Assembly (NCBI RefSeq): GCF_001280595.1
Contig: NZ_LITU01000053.1
Span: 317,513 to 381,512 of the forward strand
Origin: Paenibacillus xylanivorans
GTDB lineage: Bacteria; Bacillota; Bacilli; Paenibacillales; Paenibacillaceae
Reading direction: 5' to 3'
DNA length: 64,000 nt
Positions within the stretch are counted from its first letter, which is position 1; every line of letters starts with the position of its first letter. Both the position numbers and the translations under genes were made by a program. The notes beneath the pieces were generated by a model. It did not search any database. It was not told the origin of the DNA and was given only the letters and a program-made list of their open reading frames with translations. Of this stretch, positions 38,215 to 45,240 are shown one piece after another.

Positions 38215-38757
38215 ATGGCTGAAATAAGCAGTACTTCACCACATATCGTGCAGATTGTTGGATATAAAAACACAGGCAAAAGTACCTTAATTACTGCCCT
38301 TACCCGGTACCTTACCTCTACTGGACGAAGAGTGGCTGTAATTAAACATGATGGACATGACCATTTTGAGATGGATCACGAAGGAACAGATTCCTACAGC
38401 TTTGCTCAGGCAGGGGCCGATGCAGTTGTTGTCATGTCGGAGAAACGTACTGCACTCATTGAAAGACAAGCGACCCCGTTGGAAGACATGCTAACCTATC
38501 TGTCTGCGTATGACTGGATTCTTATTGAGGGATACAAACAAGCGGCTTATCCCAAATTGGTCATGGTCCGTGAAGAGAAAGACCTTTCTCTGGTCAAGAC
38601 GTTACAGGATGTAATCGGGATTATCTCATGGCTAACGCATGACAAGATAGAGTATGTGGGGGGAAAAGAGGGCCTCGTTTGGCATTCTGTTCATGAGACA
38701 GAACATATAGCAAGATGGCTGGTCTCGCTTGAGCGTCATGAAGAGAAAAAAATATGA
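38215..38757 (+). CDS. mobB: Molybdopterin-guanine dinucleotide biosynthesis adapter MobB
   Basis: A 180-residue P-loop GTP-binding protein that assists MobA in forming the guanine dinucleotide form of the cofactor. The P-loop is GYKNTGKST near the N-terminus, followed by VAVIKHDGHDHFEMDHEGTDS and DWILIEGYKQAAYPK, all MobB hallmarks. The ATG giving MAEISSTSP has AGGTAGG upstream. Presence of MobB implies a bis-MGD enzyme such as a nitrate reductase or formate dehydrogenase somewhere in the genome. Confidence 0.92.
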   Translation: MAEISSTSPHIVQIVGYKNTGKSTLITALTRYLTSTGRRVAVIKHDGHDHFEMDHEGTDSYSFAQAGADAVVVMSEKRTALIERQATPLEDMLTYLSAYDWILIEGYKQAAYPKLVMVREEKDLSLVKTLQDVIGIISWLTHDKIEYVGGKEGLVWHSVHETEHIARWLVSLERHEEKKI

Positions 38758-38766
38758 CGAAATTAT

Positions 38767-38779
38767 TATTATGTAAACT
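38767..38779 (+). other. dif-like half site near xerS
   Basis: TATTATGTAAACT matches the right (XerD) arm and part of the centre of the Bacillus dif sequence exactly. The left arm does not match. It lies nine bases after mobB and about 165 bases from the end of the minus-strand xerS gene. May be chance. Confidence 0.25.
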
Positions 38780-38849
38780 AAATGATAAAAAAATGATATG
38801 AAATGTGACGAAACGATTGTACTTATTTTAATAATGCGAATGAATTAAT

Positions 38850-38896
38850 AAAAAGTGATCCTTGCCAGGATATTCTCCTGGAAGAATCGCTTTTTA
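38850..38896. terminator. Bidirectional terminator between mobB and xerS
   Basis: AAAAGTGATCCTTGCCAGGA / TCCTGGAAGAATCGCTTTT, about 17 paired bases with a five-base loop and A/T runs on both sides. Confidence 0.85.
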
Positions 38897-38943
38897 CGTT
38901 ACCTTGTAATGAATCGATTTCATGCTCGAACTGTAAAAATAGG

Positions 38944-40032
38944 CTACATATCATCAGTGCGACGTTCAATTGCTTCAGACATCGTTTTATCCGTGAGGTG
39001 CGCGTAAATTTCGGTTGTTTCCGTCGAAGCGTGTCCAAGCTGTTCCTTCGTTTTATAGATATCATTTTGCAAATAATAGTCAGTCGCAAAAGAATGGCGC
39101 AATTTATGCACAGTCAGGTACGGTTTGCCGAATTGTTTGGCATACTTCATAATCATGGCCTGTATGGCCCGTTTGGTCATCCGACTTCCTTCGGAATCTC
39201 CATTGCGAAGAGCGATAAACAACCCTTTTTCCCGTTTGGGTGTACGGTAACGTGACTGGCGCAGATTGATATAGGTTGCGAGTTCATCCTTGGCTTGTTC
39301 TCTAAAATACACGGGCGTTTTAAATGTCTCATCATTATTACCTTTGCGATATACATACAGCAGCTTATTGTTCAGATCCAAATCATCCACGTTCAGGTTC
39401 ACCACTTCAGACACGCGCAAACCCGAATTCAGAATAAGGCTGGCAATGCAGGCATCCCGTTCTTTGTTTAGCTCATGCGAGTAAATAGCCTGTTTGTTCT
39501 TTTCCATATCCACGGCATATCCTTCAAGGATGTATCCGATAAATTCCAATAGTTCTTCTTCTTCCAGAAGTTTACCCTTTAATTTCGCTGCTGTATCTTT
39601 GGGTTTATGGGTACGTTTGATCTCAATCTTCGCCATAATGTTTCGTTTCAGCAGTGGGTAGAAATCTTCGTCTTCCGCAATCTGACTTAAGTAATGAAAG
39701 AGCGAACGCAGGGAAGAAAGCTTGCGGGAGACTGTGATTCTGGAGTTGGCTCCTTCACGTTTGGTGGCTAGAAATAATCGATAAGATGTTACTGATTCCA
39801 TCCGAAGTACTTCCAGTTCAGTCAATGTAATTTCCTTATTAGAGTTTGCCTCGGATAATCCTTCTGCGCGCAACCAGCCAAAGAAGGCTTCATAGTCCCT
39901 TAAATATTCAAGCAGAGTAGAAGGAGATAAATCGGGTAATTTATAGTCAATGAATTGCTGAACAAACCAGGGCATGGAAGGCAGTTTGTCATCCAGCTTG
40001 CGTCGGTCAATCTCTTTTTGCACATTGGTCAA
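38944..40032 (-). CDS. xerS: Tyrosine recombinase, XerS-like
   Basis: A 362-residue integrase-family enzyme, close to the 356 residues of streptococcal XerS, which resolves chromosome dimers alone. N-terminal SAM-like DNA-binding domain (PWFVQQFIDYKLPDLSPSTLLEYLRDYEAFFGWL), catalytic domain with Arg in NSGLRVSEVVNL, HKLRHSFATDYYLQ and LGHASTETTEIYAH (nucleophile Tyr). I prefer a TTG start (MTNVQKEIDRRK) with GGGGGTG six bases upstream; an ATG 15 codons earlier has none. It could also be an ordinary XerC/D paralogue. Confidence 0.85.
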   Translation of the reverse strand: MTNVQKEIDRRKLDDKLPSMPWFVQQFIDYKLPDLSPSTLLEYLRDYEAFFGWLRAEGLSEANSNKEITLTELEVLRMESVTSYRLFLATKREGANSRITVSRKLSSLRSLFHYLSQIAEDEDFYPLLKRNIMAKIEIKRTHKPKDTAAKLKGKLLEEEELLEFIGYILEGYAVDMEKNKQAIYSHELNKERDACIASLILNSGLRVSEVVNLNVDDLDLNNKLLYVYRKGNNDETFKTPVYFREQAKDELATYINLRQSRYRTPKREKGLFIALRNGDSEGSRMTKRAIQAMIMKYAKQFGKPYLTVHKLRHSFATDYYLQNDIYKTKEQLGHASTETTEIYAHLTDKTMSEAIERRTDDM

Positions 40033-40207
40033 GTTCGGCACCCCCATGTTAAAATAATTTCTAAAATATGCTATATCCCAGTGTACCATATTTATATCGT
40101 CACAGCCTGTTCACGGAACCGGAAGAACACAGATCTATGCTTCCTTGCCCTTGTGGCTGTAAAGCTTTAAAGTATGACTTATAAGTAGAGCAGAGGAGGT
40201 GAACCGG

Positions 40208-40696
40208 ATGAATATGAAAATAGAGCTGGTTCCCCGGGAACGCAGTCAGGTGATTCGGCACTTAATGCAATTTTATCTGTATGACTTTACCAAATATTTG
40301 AATATTGATGTAGATAGCAACGGTATTTTCCCGGAATACCCAGGATTGGATGCATTCTGGTCTGAGGAAGACCGCAAGTTTCCTTTTTTGATTACAAGTG
40401 ATGAGGCACCAGCCGGGTTTGCATTGGTAGAGCGTTGTGAACCAGACGGCAAAGATAATGACTACTATTTGACCGAGTTTTTTGTAATGCAGAAATACCG
40501 GCGTAGTGGAGTGGGTACCCGGGCAGCGTATGAGCTGTTTGAACGTTTTCCAGGAAGGTGGAAAGTAACCCAGGTACGCAACAATGTTATTGCACAGGCA
40601 TTCTGGCGAAAAATCATAGGAGAATATACGGGAGGCCGTTTTCGTGAGAAATTTCATCCGGAACTAGGGAACCCGAGTCAGTTCTTTGTAACCTGA
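40208..40696 (+). CDS. GNAT-family N-acetyltransferase
   Basis: A 162-residue acetyl-CoA-dependent acetyltransferase. The acetyl-CoA loop is FFVMQKYRRSGVGTRAAYELF, with VTQVRNNVIAQAFWRKII following, as in the GNAT fold. The acceptor substrate is unknown. AGGAGGTG stands about eight bases before the chosen ATG; a GTG nine bases earlier overlaps that site. It is a single gene with no operon partner. Confidence 0.85.
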   Translation: MNMKIELVPRERSQVIRHLMQFYLYDFTKYLNIDVDSNGIFPEYPGLDAFWSEEDRKFPFLITSDEAPAGFALVERCEPDGKDNDYYLTEFFVMQKYRRSGVGTRAAYELFERFPGRWKVTQVRNNVIAQAFWRKIIGEYTGGRFREKFHPELGNPSQFFVT

Positions 40697-40847
40697 TTCA
40701 ACCGATGAAACCCGTATTCGAGGGAATAAGTAAGTTGAAAAAGTGGGTGTAATACCCAACATAAGGGTAATACATACCGAAAGATAATTTGTACTATATA
40801 TACTTTCATTATCTGTACCAATTCACGAAGCTCGGAGGAGATTATCC

Positions 40848-41741
40848 ATGGAACTGCGTAATTACGGAAACACTGGCATGAAAGTAAGTACACTTGGGTT
40901 TGGCGGAGCGGAGATTGGCAAGAACGTATCCAAAGCAGATGTAGAAACATTGCTTAACAGTGCGTTGGATGCAGGGTTAAACGTTATTGATACGGCTGAA
41001 TGTTATGGTGATAGCGAAGAGTTAATTGGAGATGTGCTTTCACATCGCAGGGACGATTATTATTTGTTTACTAAATGTGGACACGCTGCTGGTGTAGATG
41101 GTCCAGATTGGGATGCCAAAGTATTAGAGCAAACGATTGATCGTAGCCTTAAAAGACTAAAAACGGAATATGTTGATGTAATCCACCTTCATAGTTGCTC
41201 TGAAAAAGTACTTCGGCAAGGAGCGGTCATTGAAGTGTTACAGCGAGCCAAGGAAGCTGGAAAAACAAGATTTATTGGATATAGTGGCGATACGATGGAT
41301 GCCCTTTATGCGATTCAGACAGGCGTGTTCGACAGCTTGGAAACATCGCTGAACATTGCGGATCAGGAAGCCATCGAACTGACGTTACCTGAGGCGAGAA
41401 AAAGAAATATGGGTGTTATTGCCAAACGCCCCATCGCCAATGCGGCATGGATGTATGACTCGCTTCCGGAAGAAGCATATCCATTTATATACTGGAAACG
41501 TTTGGGCGAACTTGGTTATGGTTTTTTGGGCGAAGATGCACAAGCAGCAGTTGAAACCGCATTACGTTTTACGCTCAGTACTGAAGGGGTCGACACGGCA
41601 ATTGTAGGTACAGCCAAACCGAACCGTTGGCAGCAAAATGCCGATCTTGTCGCCAAAGGAGCTCTAAGTAAGGAATTATATGATGAGATCAGGGAACGGT
41701 GGAAAGAAATTGCGGGAGCTGACTGGACTGGACGAACTTGA
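40848..41741 (+). CDS. Aldo/keto reductase
   Basis: A 297-residue NAD(P)H-dependent oxidoreductase. MKVSTLGFGGAEIG opens the barrel; DTAECYGDSEELIG holds the catalytic Asp and Tyr, FTKCGHA the Lys, and DVIHLHSCS the His. The C-terminal cofactor segment is DTAIVGTAKPNRWQQNADLV. RBS CGGAGGAG. Upstream, GTAATAC occurs twice (40749 and 40767) around TACCC-AACATAA-GGGTA, an inverted repeat that could be an operator. A hairpin terminator follows. Substrate unknown. Confidence 0.88.
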   Translation: MELRNYGNTGMKVSTLGFGGAEIGKNVSKADVETLLNSALDAGLNVIDTAECYGDSEELIGDVLSHRRDDYYLFTKCGHAAGVDGPDWDAKVLEQTIDRSLKRLKTEYVDVIHLHSCSEKVLRQGAVIEVLQRAKEAGKTRFIGYSGDTMDALYAIQTGVFDSLETSLNIADQEAIELTLPEARKRNMGVIAKRPIANAAWMYDSLPEEAYPFIYWKRLGELGYGFLGEDAQAAVETALRFTLSTEGVDTAIVGTAKPNRWQQNADLVAKGALSKELYDEIRERWKEIAGADWTGRT

Positions 41742-41776
41742 TCCATTCAGCAAGAAAAATAGATTGAGATTATGCC

Positions 41777-41806
41777 AAAGTCGCCTCAAAGGCGACTATT
41801 TTATTG
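41777..41806 (+). terminator. Terminator after the aldo/keto reductase gene
   Basis: AGTCGCCT-CAA-AGGCGACT, eight-base-pair stem with a three-base loop, followed by ATTTTATT. Confidence 0.8.
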
Positions 41807-41821
41807 GAAACAACCTTATAT

Positions 41822-41848
41822 TTTCATTATATGAAAAATTCACAATAG
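41822..41848 (+). repeat. 27-bp direct repeat, copy 1
   Basis: Identical over 27 bases to a second copy starting 155 bases further on. It contains TTTCAT-TAT-ATGAAA, an inverted repeat, and TTCACAATAG. It lies in a 594-base stretch (41742-42335) between convergent genes in which I find no plausible coding region. Confidence 0.8.
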
Positions 41849-41976
41849 AGAAACATACTGGTTATGTCCACGTGGAGAGCATGCTAACTTCAGATTTTGC
41901 TCCACGATTAAGGGGAATTTACTTATGTAGCTTCAAATGTCAATTCGGCGTATATTCACACAAGCTATTCATCTAA

Positions 41977-42003
41977 TTTCATTATATGAAAAATTCACAA
42001 TAG
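41977..42003 (+). repeat. 27-bp direct repeat, copy 2
   Basis: Exact match to copy 1. Here the flanks extend it to a larger imperfect palindrome: ATTTCATTAT at 41976 against ATAGTGAAAT ending at 42009, with TTCAC-AATA-GTGAA inside. Confidence 0.8.
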
Positions 42004-42062
42004 TGAAATCAATTTGCTCTCCCCACTTCATACCTGCATTTCCACTACGTCATCGCCCCAGC

Positions 42063-42074
42063 TCGTTATAACGA
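42063..42074. other. 12-bp perfect palindrome
   Basis: TCGTTATAACGA is a perfect palindrome of operator-like form. It is downstream of both flanking genes, so it has no obvious promoter to act on. Confidence 0.4.
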
Positions 42075-42208
42075 ACTGCTTTATCCTCAGCTTAATGTCA
42101 ACACTCATCTGTAATTAAGATGGAAGAGTTTCAAGGATAACTAGCTAAATAATAGTGATAAAGGACTCCTCAGATAAGTATAGAAAAGTCGGATAAGTAC
42201 AGAAAGTA

Positions 42209-42243
42209 AGCCTTACGCGGGGCTTTACGCCCCGCGTAAGGCT
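42209..42243. other. Strong GC-rich hairpin, 15-bp stem
   Basis: AGCCTTACGCGGGGC - TTTAC - GCCCCGCGTAAGGCT, perfect 15-base-pair stem with a five-base loop and no T-run on either side. Just before it lies an imperfect tandem duplication (GATAAGTATAGAAAAGTCG, GATAAGTACAGAAAGTAAG) at about 42174-42210. It stands 93 bases beyond the end of the minus-strand kinase-like gene. Confidence 0.7.
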
Positions 42244-42335
42244 GGGGGTCCATATTTGGGTCGGATGATTAGAAGCTGGGTATTCTTCTGGTTCACATAT
42301 AACTGTAATATCAGTTAATTAAGAGGATCATAAGC

Positions 42336-43214
42336 TTATAGCAATTTGTAGTCACGAATAATGACATCTATTACATGCTTTCCCCAATTTGAGGCTTCCG
42401 AGCCTCGTTCATTCCCAGCGTAGGAGATGAGTGCTTTCCACAAAGCCCAACCACGTGCACGATGAACCGTATCCTGGTCAAAATTCATGCAGCTTAGGAA
42501 TATTTCACGACTTACATCATCAAAAAAGTTCCAAGCCATCACAAGATCGCTTGAAGGATCGCCCACGCCCATAGTTCCAAAATCAATGACTCCGCATAGT
42601 CGTCCCTCTTGTACAAGCAGATTACCCACAGCAACGTCACCATGCAGCCATAACGGTGCCGATTGATATCTCGTTGCAAGGGCAAGCTCCCATATTTCAG
42701 TCATGAGTTTTTGATCGTATTGGCCCGATAACTTCTCAATGACGGTCCTTGTATCTGTATCGTAAACGGATAAGTTCCCTCCGCGATGAAAGTTTTGAAT
42801 GCCTGCTGGTATGCCGTGGCTTGCATCAATGGCTTCCAATTCTCTCAGAAATCTAGCGAGGTCTTCGGCAAATGCACCTGGATCGAGTACGTTGGTAGGC
42901 GAGACGGTCTCGCCCTCGATCCATCGATTGATGGACCATGGAAGGGGGTATTCGTTCGAAGGTTCACCTTGTGCAATGGGAGCTGGAATAGGCAAGGACA
43001 GGAGAGGCTTGAAAACAGGAAGCCACTTCAGTTCTTTTTCTACAGCAGAGGCGTAACGTTCGTGACTCGGTAAACGAATCGTCATCTCGTCTCCCAATCG
43101 ATAAGTTCGGTTATCGTGCCCGCTTTTTTGTACGGGTGTTATCGCTAAGCCTTTCCACTTCGGAAATTGACTATCAATTAATTGACGAACTCGTTCAATC
43201 GTAATTTCAATCAT
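42336..43214 (-). CDS. Aminoglycoside-phosphotransferase-family protein
   Basis: A 292-residue APH/choline-kinase-fold protein. The Brenner-type motif is LWLHGDVAVGNLLV and the metal-binding motif is GVIDFGTMGVGDPSSDL; the N-lobe starts ITPVQKSGHDNRTYRLGDEM. Such proteins phosphorylate small hydroxylated compounds, including antibiotics. It is divergent from the carrier-protein biosynthetic operon with a 350-base shared gap, so it may give self-resistance or modify the product, but could equally be unrelated. Substrate cannot be predicted. Confidence 0.82.
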   Translation of the reverse strand: MIEITIERVRQLIDSQFPKWKGLAITPVQKSGHDNRTYRLGDEMTIRLPSHERYASAVEKELKWLPVFKPLLSLPIPAPIAQGEPSNEYPLPWSINRWIEGETVSPTNVLDPGAFAEDLARFLRELEAIDASHGIPAGIQNFHRGGNLSVYDTDTRTVIEKLSGQYDQKLMTEIWELALATRYQSAPLWLHGDVAVGNLLVQEGRLCGVIDFGTMGVGDPSSDLVMAWNFFDDVSREIFLSCMNFDQDTVHRARGWALWKALISYAGNERGSEASNWGKHVIDVIIRDYKLL

Positions 43215-43411
43215 GCCCTCGCCTCGTTTTCTATAAAATGGATGGCAGTAACCGTTAGTACATAAATTTTAACAATTTGTCTTGATCTTATCAAAGGGAG
43301 AAAATCGTCTAAAATGAAATGAGGAGTACTGACACTGGGAATCCGCCAAAATAGCGGTTTTTTAGTTGCTAGAAGCCTTTTTATGAGTGCAAAATCATAG
43401 GTTTTTATCCC

Positions 43412-43440
43412 TTGACATAAAATGTCATTATAAAGATAAT
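43412..43440 (+). promoter_or_regulatory. Promoter and operator of the carrier-protein operon
   Basis: TTGACA - 17 bases - GATAAT. The -35 overlaps TGACAT-AAA-ATGTCA (43413-43427), a perfect 6-3-6 inverted repeat likely to bind a regulator. Downstream in the 350-base gap are GGGAGGAG (43459-43466), a small hairpin (43471-43495) and a 21-codon reading frame (43497-43562) ending at the ribosome site of the first gene. Confidence 0.6.
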
Positions 43441-43564
43441 AATTGTAACTTTGGAAGAGGGAGGAGAAAACAAAACCCAAACCAGGTTTGTTTTGAATGG
43501 TATATGTAAGCGTATTAATTTCGGTTGTACCCTCACACAATTATCACTTTAAAGGAGTGTAGTC

Positions 43565-43840
43565 ATGTACGATCAAATCGTAGATATTTTGTGCGCTATC
43601 AAAGTAGACCAACCGGAATTACGCCAATCACTGTCCCCAGCAACCGAACTGAATAATGATATTGGTCTCGATTCTCTGCAAATGATCCAGTTTATGCTCA
43701 AAGTCGAGGATCAGTTAAACGTAATTATTGACTATGACGAATTCGAATATGAACATCTCCAGTCGATCGACACATTTATGACATTTCTAAAAAACTGCCA
43801 GTCTCAAGAGCAATCATTGTACGAAGATGTCCAGAAGTGA
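43565..43840 (+). CDS. Stand-alone acyl/peptidyl carrier protein
   Basis: A 91-residue carrier protein whose phosphopantetheine serine is S37 in IGLDSLQMIQF; LKVEDQLNVIIDYDEFE is the usual helix II-III region. It is not the fatty-acid AcpP, which reads GADSLDTVELVM. RBS AAAGGAGTG is close to the ATG. It is the first gene of the operon and overlaps the ATP-grasp gene, so the ligase most probably loads an amino or other acid onto it, as BtrJ does onto BtrI in butirosin synthesis (inference). Confidence 0.9.
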   Translation: MYDQIVDILCAIKVDQPELRQSLSPATELNNDIGLDSLQMIQFMLKVEDQLNVIIDYDEFEYEHLQSIDTFMTFLKNCQSQEQSLYEDVQK

Positions 43841-45218
43841 GGCAGCGGTGATTCCGACGATCGTTATGGGGACATTTGATCCAGAAACGCGATGGAGGGA
43901 TCTGGATTTAGCAAAGTTACCCGCTATGCCTGACAAGGACCGGGAATCCATTGTCCTATGTATGGACGAGCTGTTATTTCCATTTTGCGGGCAAGCCGAT
44001 ATCCTTTACACCCGCTGCAAAATCGACCCAACGCTGTACGAGTATCTGAACGGATTAGGTTTTTCCTTTCGTACCCGTTATCACTTTGATTTGAATGATG
44101 AGGAGAGGTCCCTACCTGAACCTGACGTTTTCAAGCAGTGCATGTTCAGTCTCGCTTCAGACGGTCAACAGCGTGAAGAGATATTGAGCCACAACGTAAA
44201 ACATCTCTCTCCTTATGCGATTACTGCTGATACGGAGGAGTACCTGCATGCGGCCGGGTCGTTGTGTTCTTTGCCGAACCTTGAGACAGTTAAGCGTGTA
44301 AACTCCAAATTCTACTCCAACCGACTCCTGACCAGAATCGGAGAGAAGTGCTATGGCACGGAAGTGAACAGCGCACTAGAAGTGCAGGCTGTCGGAAATA
44401 CGCTGCTGAAGCGAGGGCCGTATTTGCTGAAAGATCCATTCGGTGTTTCCGGCAAGGGCAACATGCTCATTGAAAATGAAGCCATGCAACGAAGGATAGT
44501 AGAGCACCTGGAAAAGCAGGAGAGAAGAGGATTGCGCTCGCAATTCCTGCTGGAACCACTGCTCAGGAAAGAGACCGATTTCAGCTCACATTGGTTCATT
44601 CGAGAGAGCGGTGAGACCAATTTCATATCCGTTCAGCGGATGCTGAATCAGCAGCAGAATTACGGCGGGTCTATCAGAGCGGATGAGGGTATGATCCTTC
44701 TACTGAAGAACGCGGGTTATTTCGATACGATGGAAAAGGCACTTCGGATATTGGTCGAGGACGGATACCACGGTTTCGTTTGCTTCGACTCCATGATTCT
44801 GGAGGGCGGAGCTGTCGTACCCATTGTCGAGATTAACGCCCGCAAGTCGATGGGTCTCATTAATGCTTATCTCGATAAAGGCTGGGAAACATACGGCCAT
44901 ACCGGACTGCTTACATTTCTGTCTCTTGGTCTACCTGAAGGCTTCGCGTTCGGAAGGCTGCTGGACGCTTTGCATGTATCCGGTCTTCTATTCATTGGTC
45001 AAGGTGCGTACGGAATTGTTCCTATTTCATCTAACACCGTAATGGTAAATGATATTTTGACCTCCAGACGTATATCCGAGGGAATCCAGAGTAATCGGGG
45101 CATGCCGAAGGGACGTCTGTATTTCTCGGTGGTGGGCCGTGACGACGAACATCGCAGTGAGCTGATTGTGAGCCTGAGGCAGGTACTCGCCGACTTATCC
45201 ATTAAAGTGTACAACTAA
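43827..45218 (+). CDS. ATP-grasp ligase
   Basis: A 463-residue ATP-dependent carboxylate ligase. The ATP-grasp core has the lysine/glycine loop LLKDPFGVSGKGN (200-212) and the metal-binding strand VPIVEINARKSMG (331-343, E335/N337). The N-terminal part (about 10-150) resembles the pre-ATP-grasp domain of PGM1-type peptide ligases, and the last 70 residues form a separate small domain ending GRLYFSVVGRDDEHR. It would join an amino or carboxylic acid to the carrier protein thiol or to an amine. The ATG overlaps the carrier gene by 14 bases; GTG 43848 is an alternative start. Confidence 0.82.
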   Translation: MSRSEAAVIPTIVMGTFDPETRWRDLDLAKLPAMPDKDRESIVLCMDELLFPFCGQADILYTRCKIDPTLYEYLNGLGFSFRTRYHFDLNDEERSLPEPDVFKQCMFSLASDGQQREEILSHNVKHLSPYAITADTEEYLHAAGSLCSLPNLETVKRVNSKFYSNRLLTRIGEKCYGTEVNSALEVQAVGNTLLKRGPYLLKDPFGVSGKGNMLIENEAMQRRIVEHLEKQERRGLRSQFLLEPLLRKETDFSSHWFIRESGETNFISVQRMLNQQQNYGGSIRADEGMILLLKNAGYFDTMEKALRILVEDGYHGFVCFDSMILEGGAVVPIVEINARKSMGLINAYLDKGWETYGHTGLLTFLSLGLPEGFAFGRLLDALHVSGLLFIGQGAYGIVPISSNTVMVNDILTSRRISEGIQSNRGMPKGRLYFSVVGRDDEHRSELIVSLRQVLADLSIKVYN

Positions 45219-45240
45219 ATTTGGAATGGGGAGGCTGCGC

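Noticed and set aside
41822..42003. CRISPR-like repeats
   Set aside because: Only two copies, 155 bases apart start to start, and no cas genes; not an array.
42209..42243. Rho-independent terminator
   Set aside because: The stem is very strong but no T-run follows on either strand.
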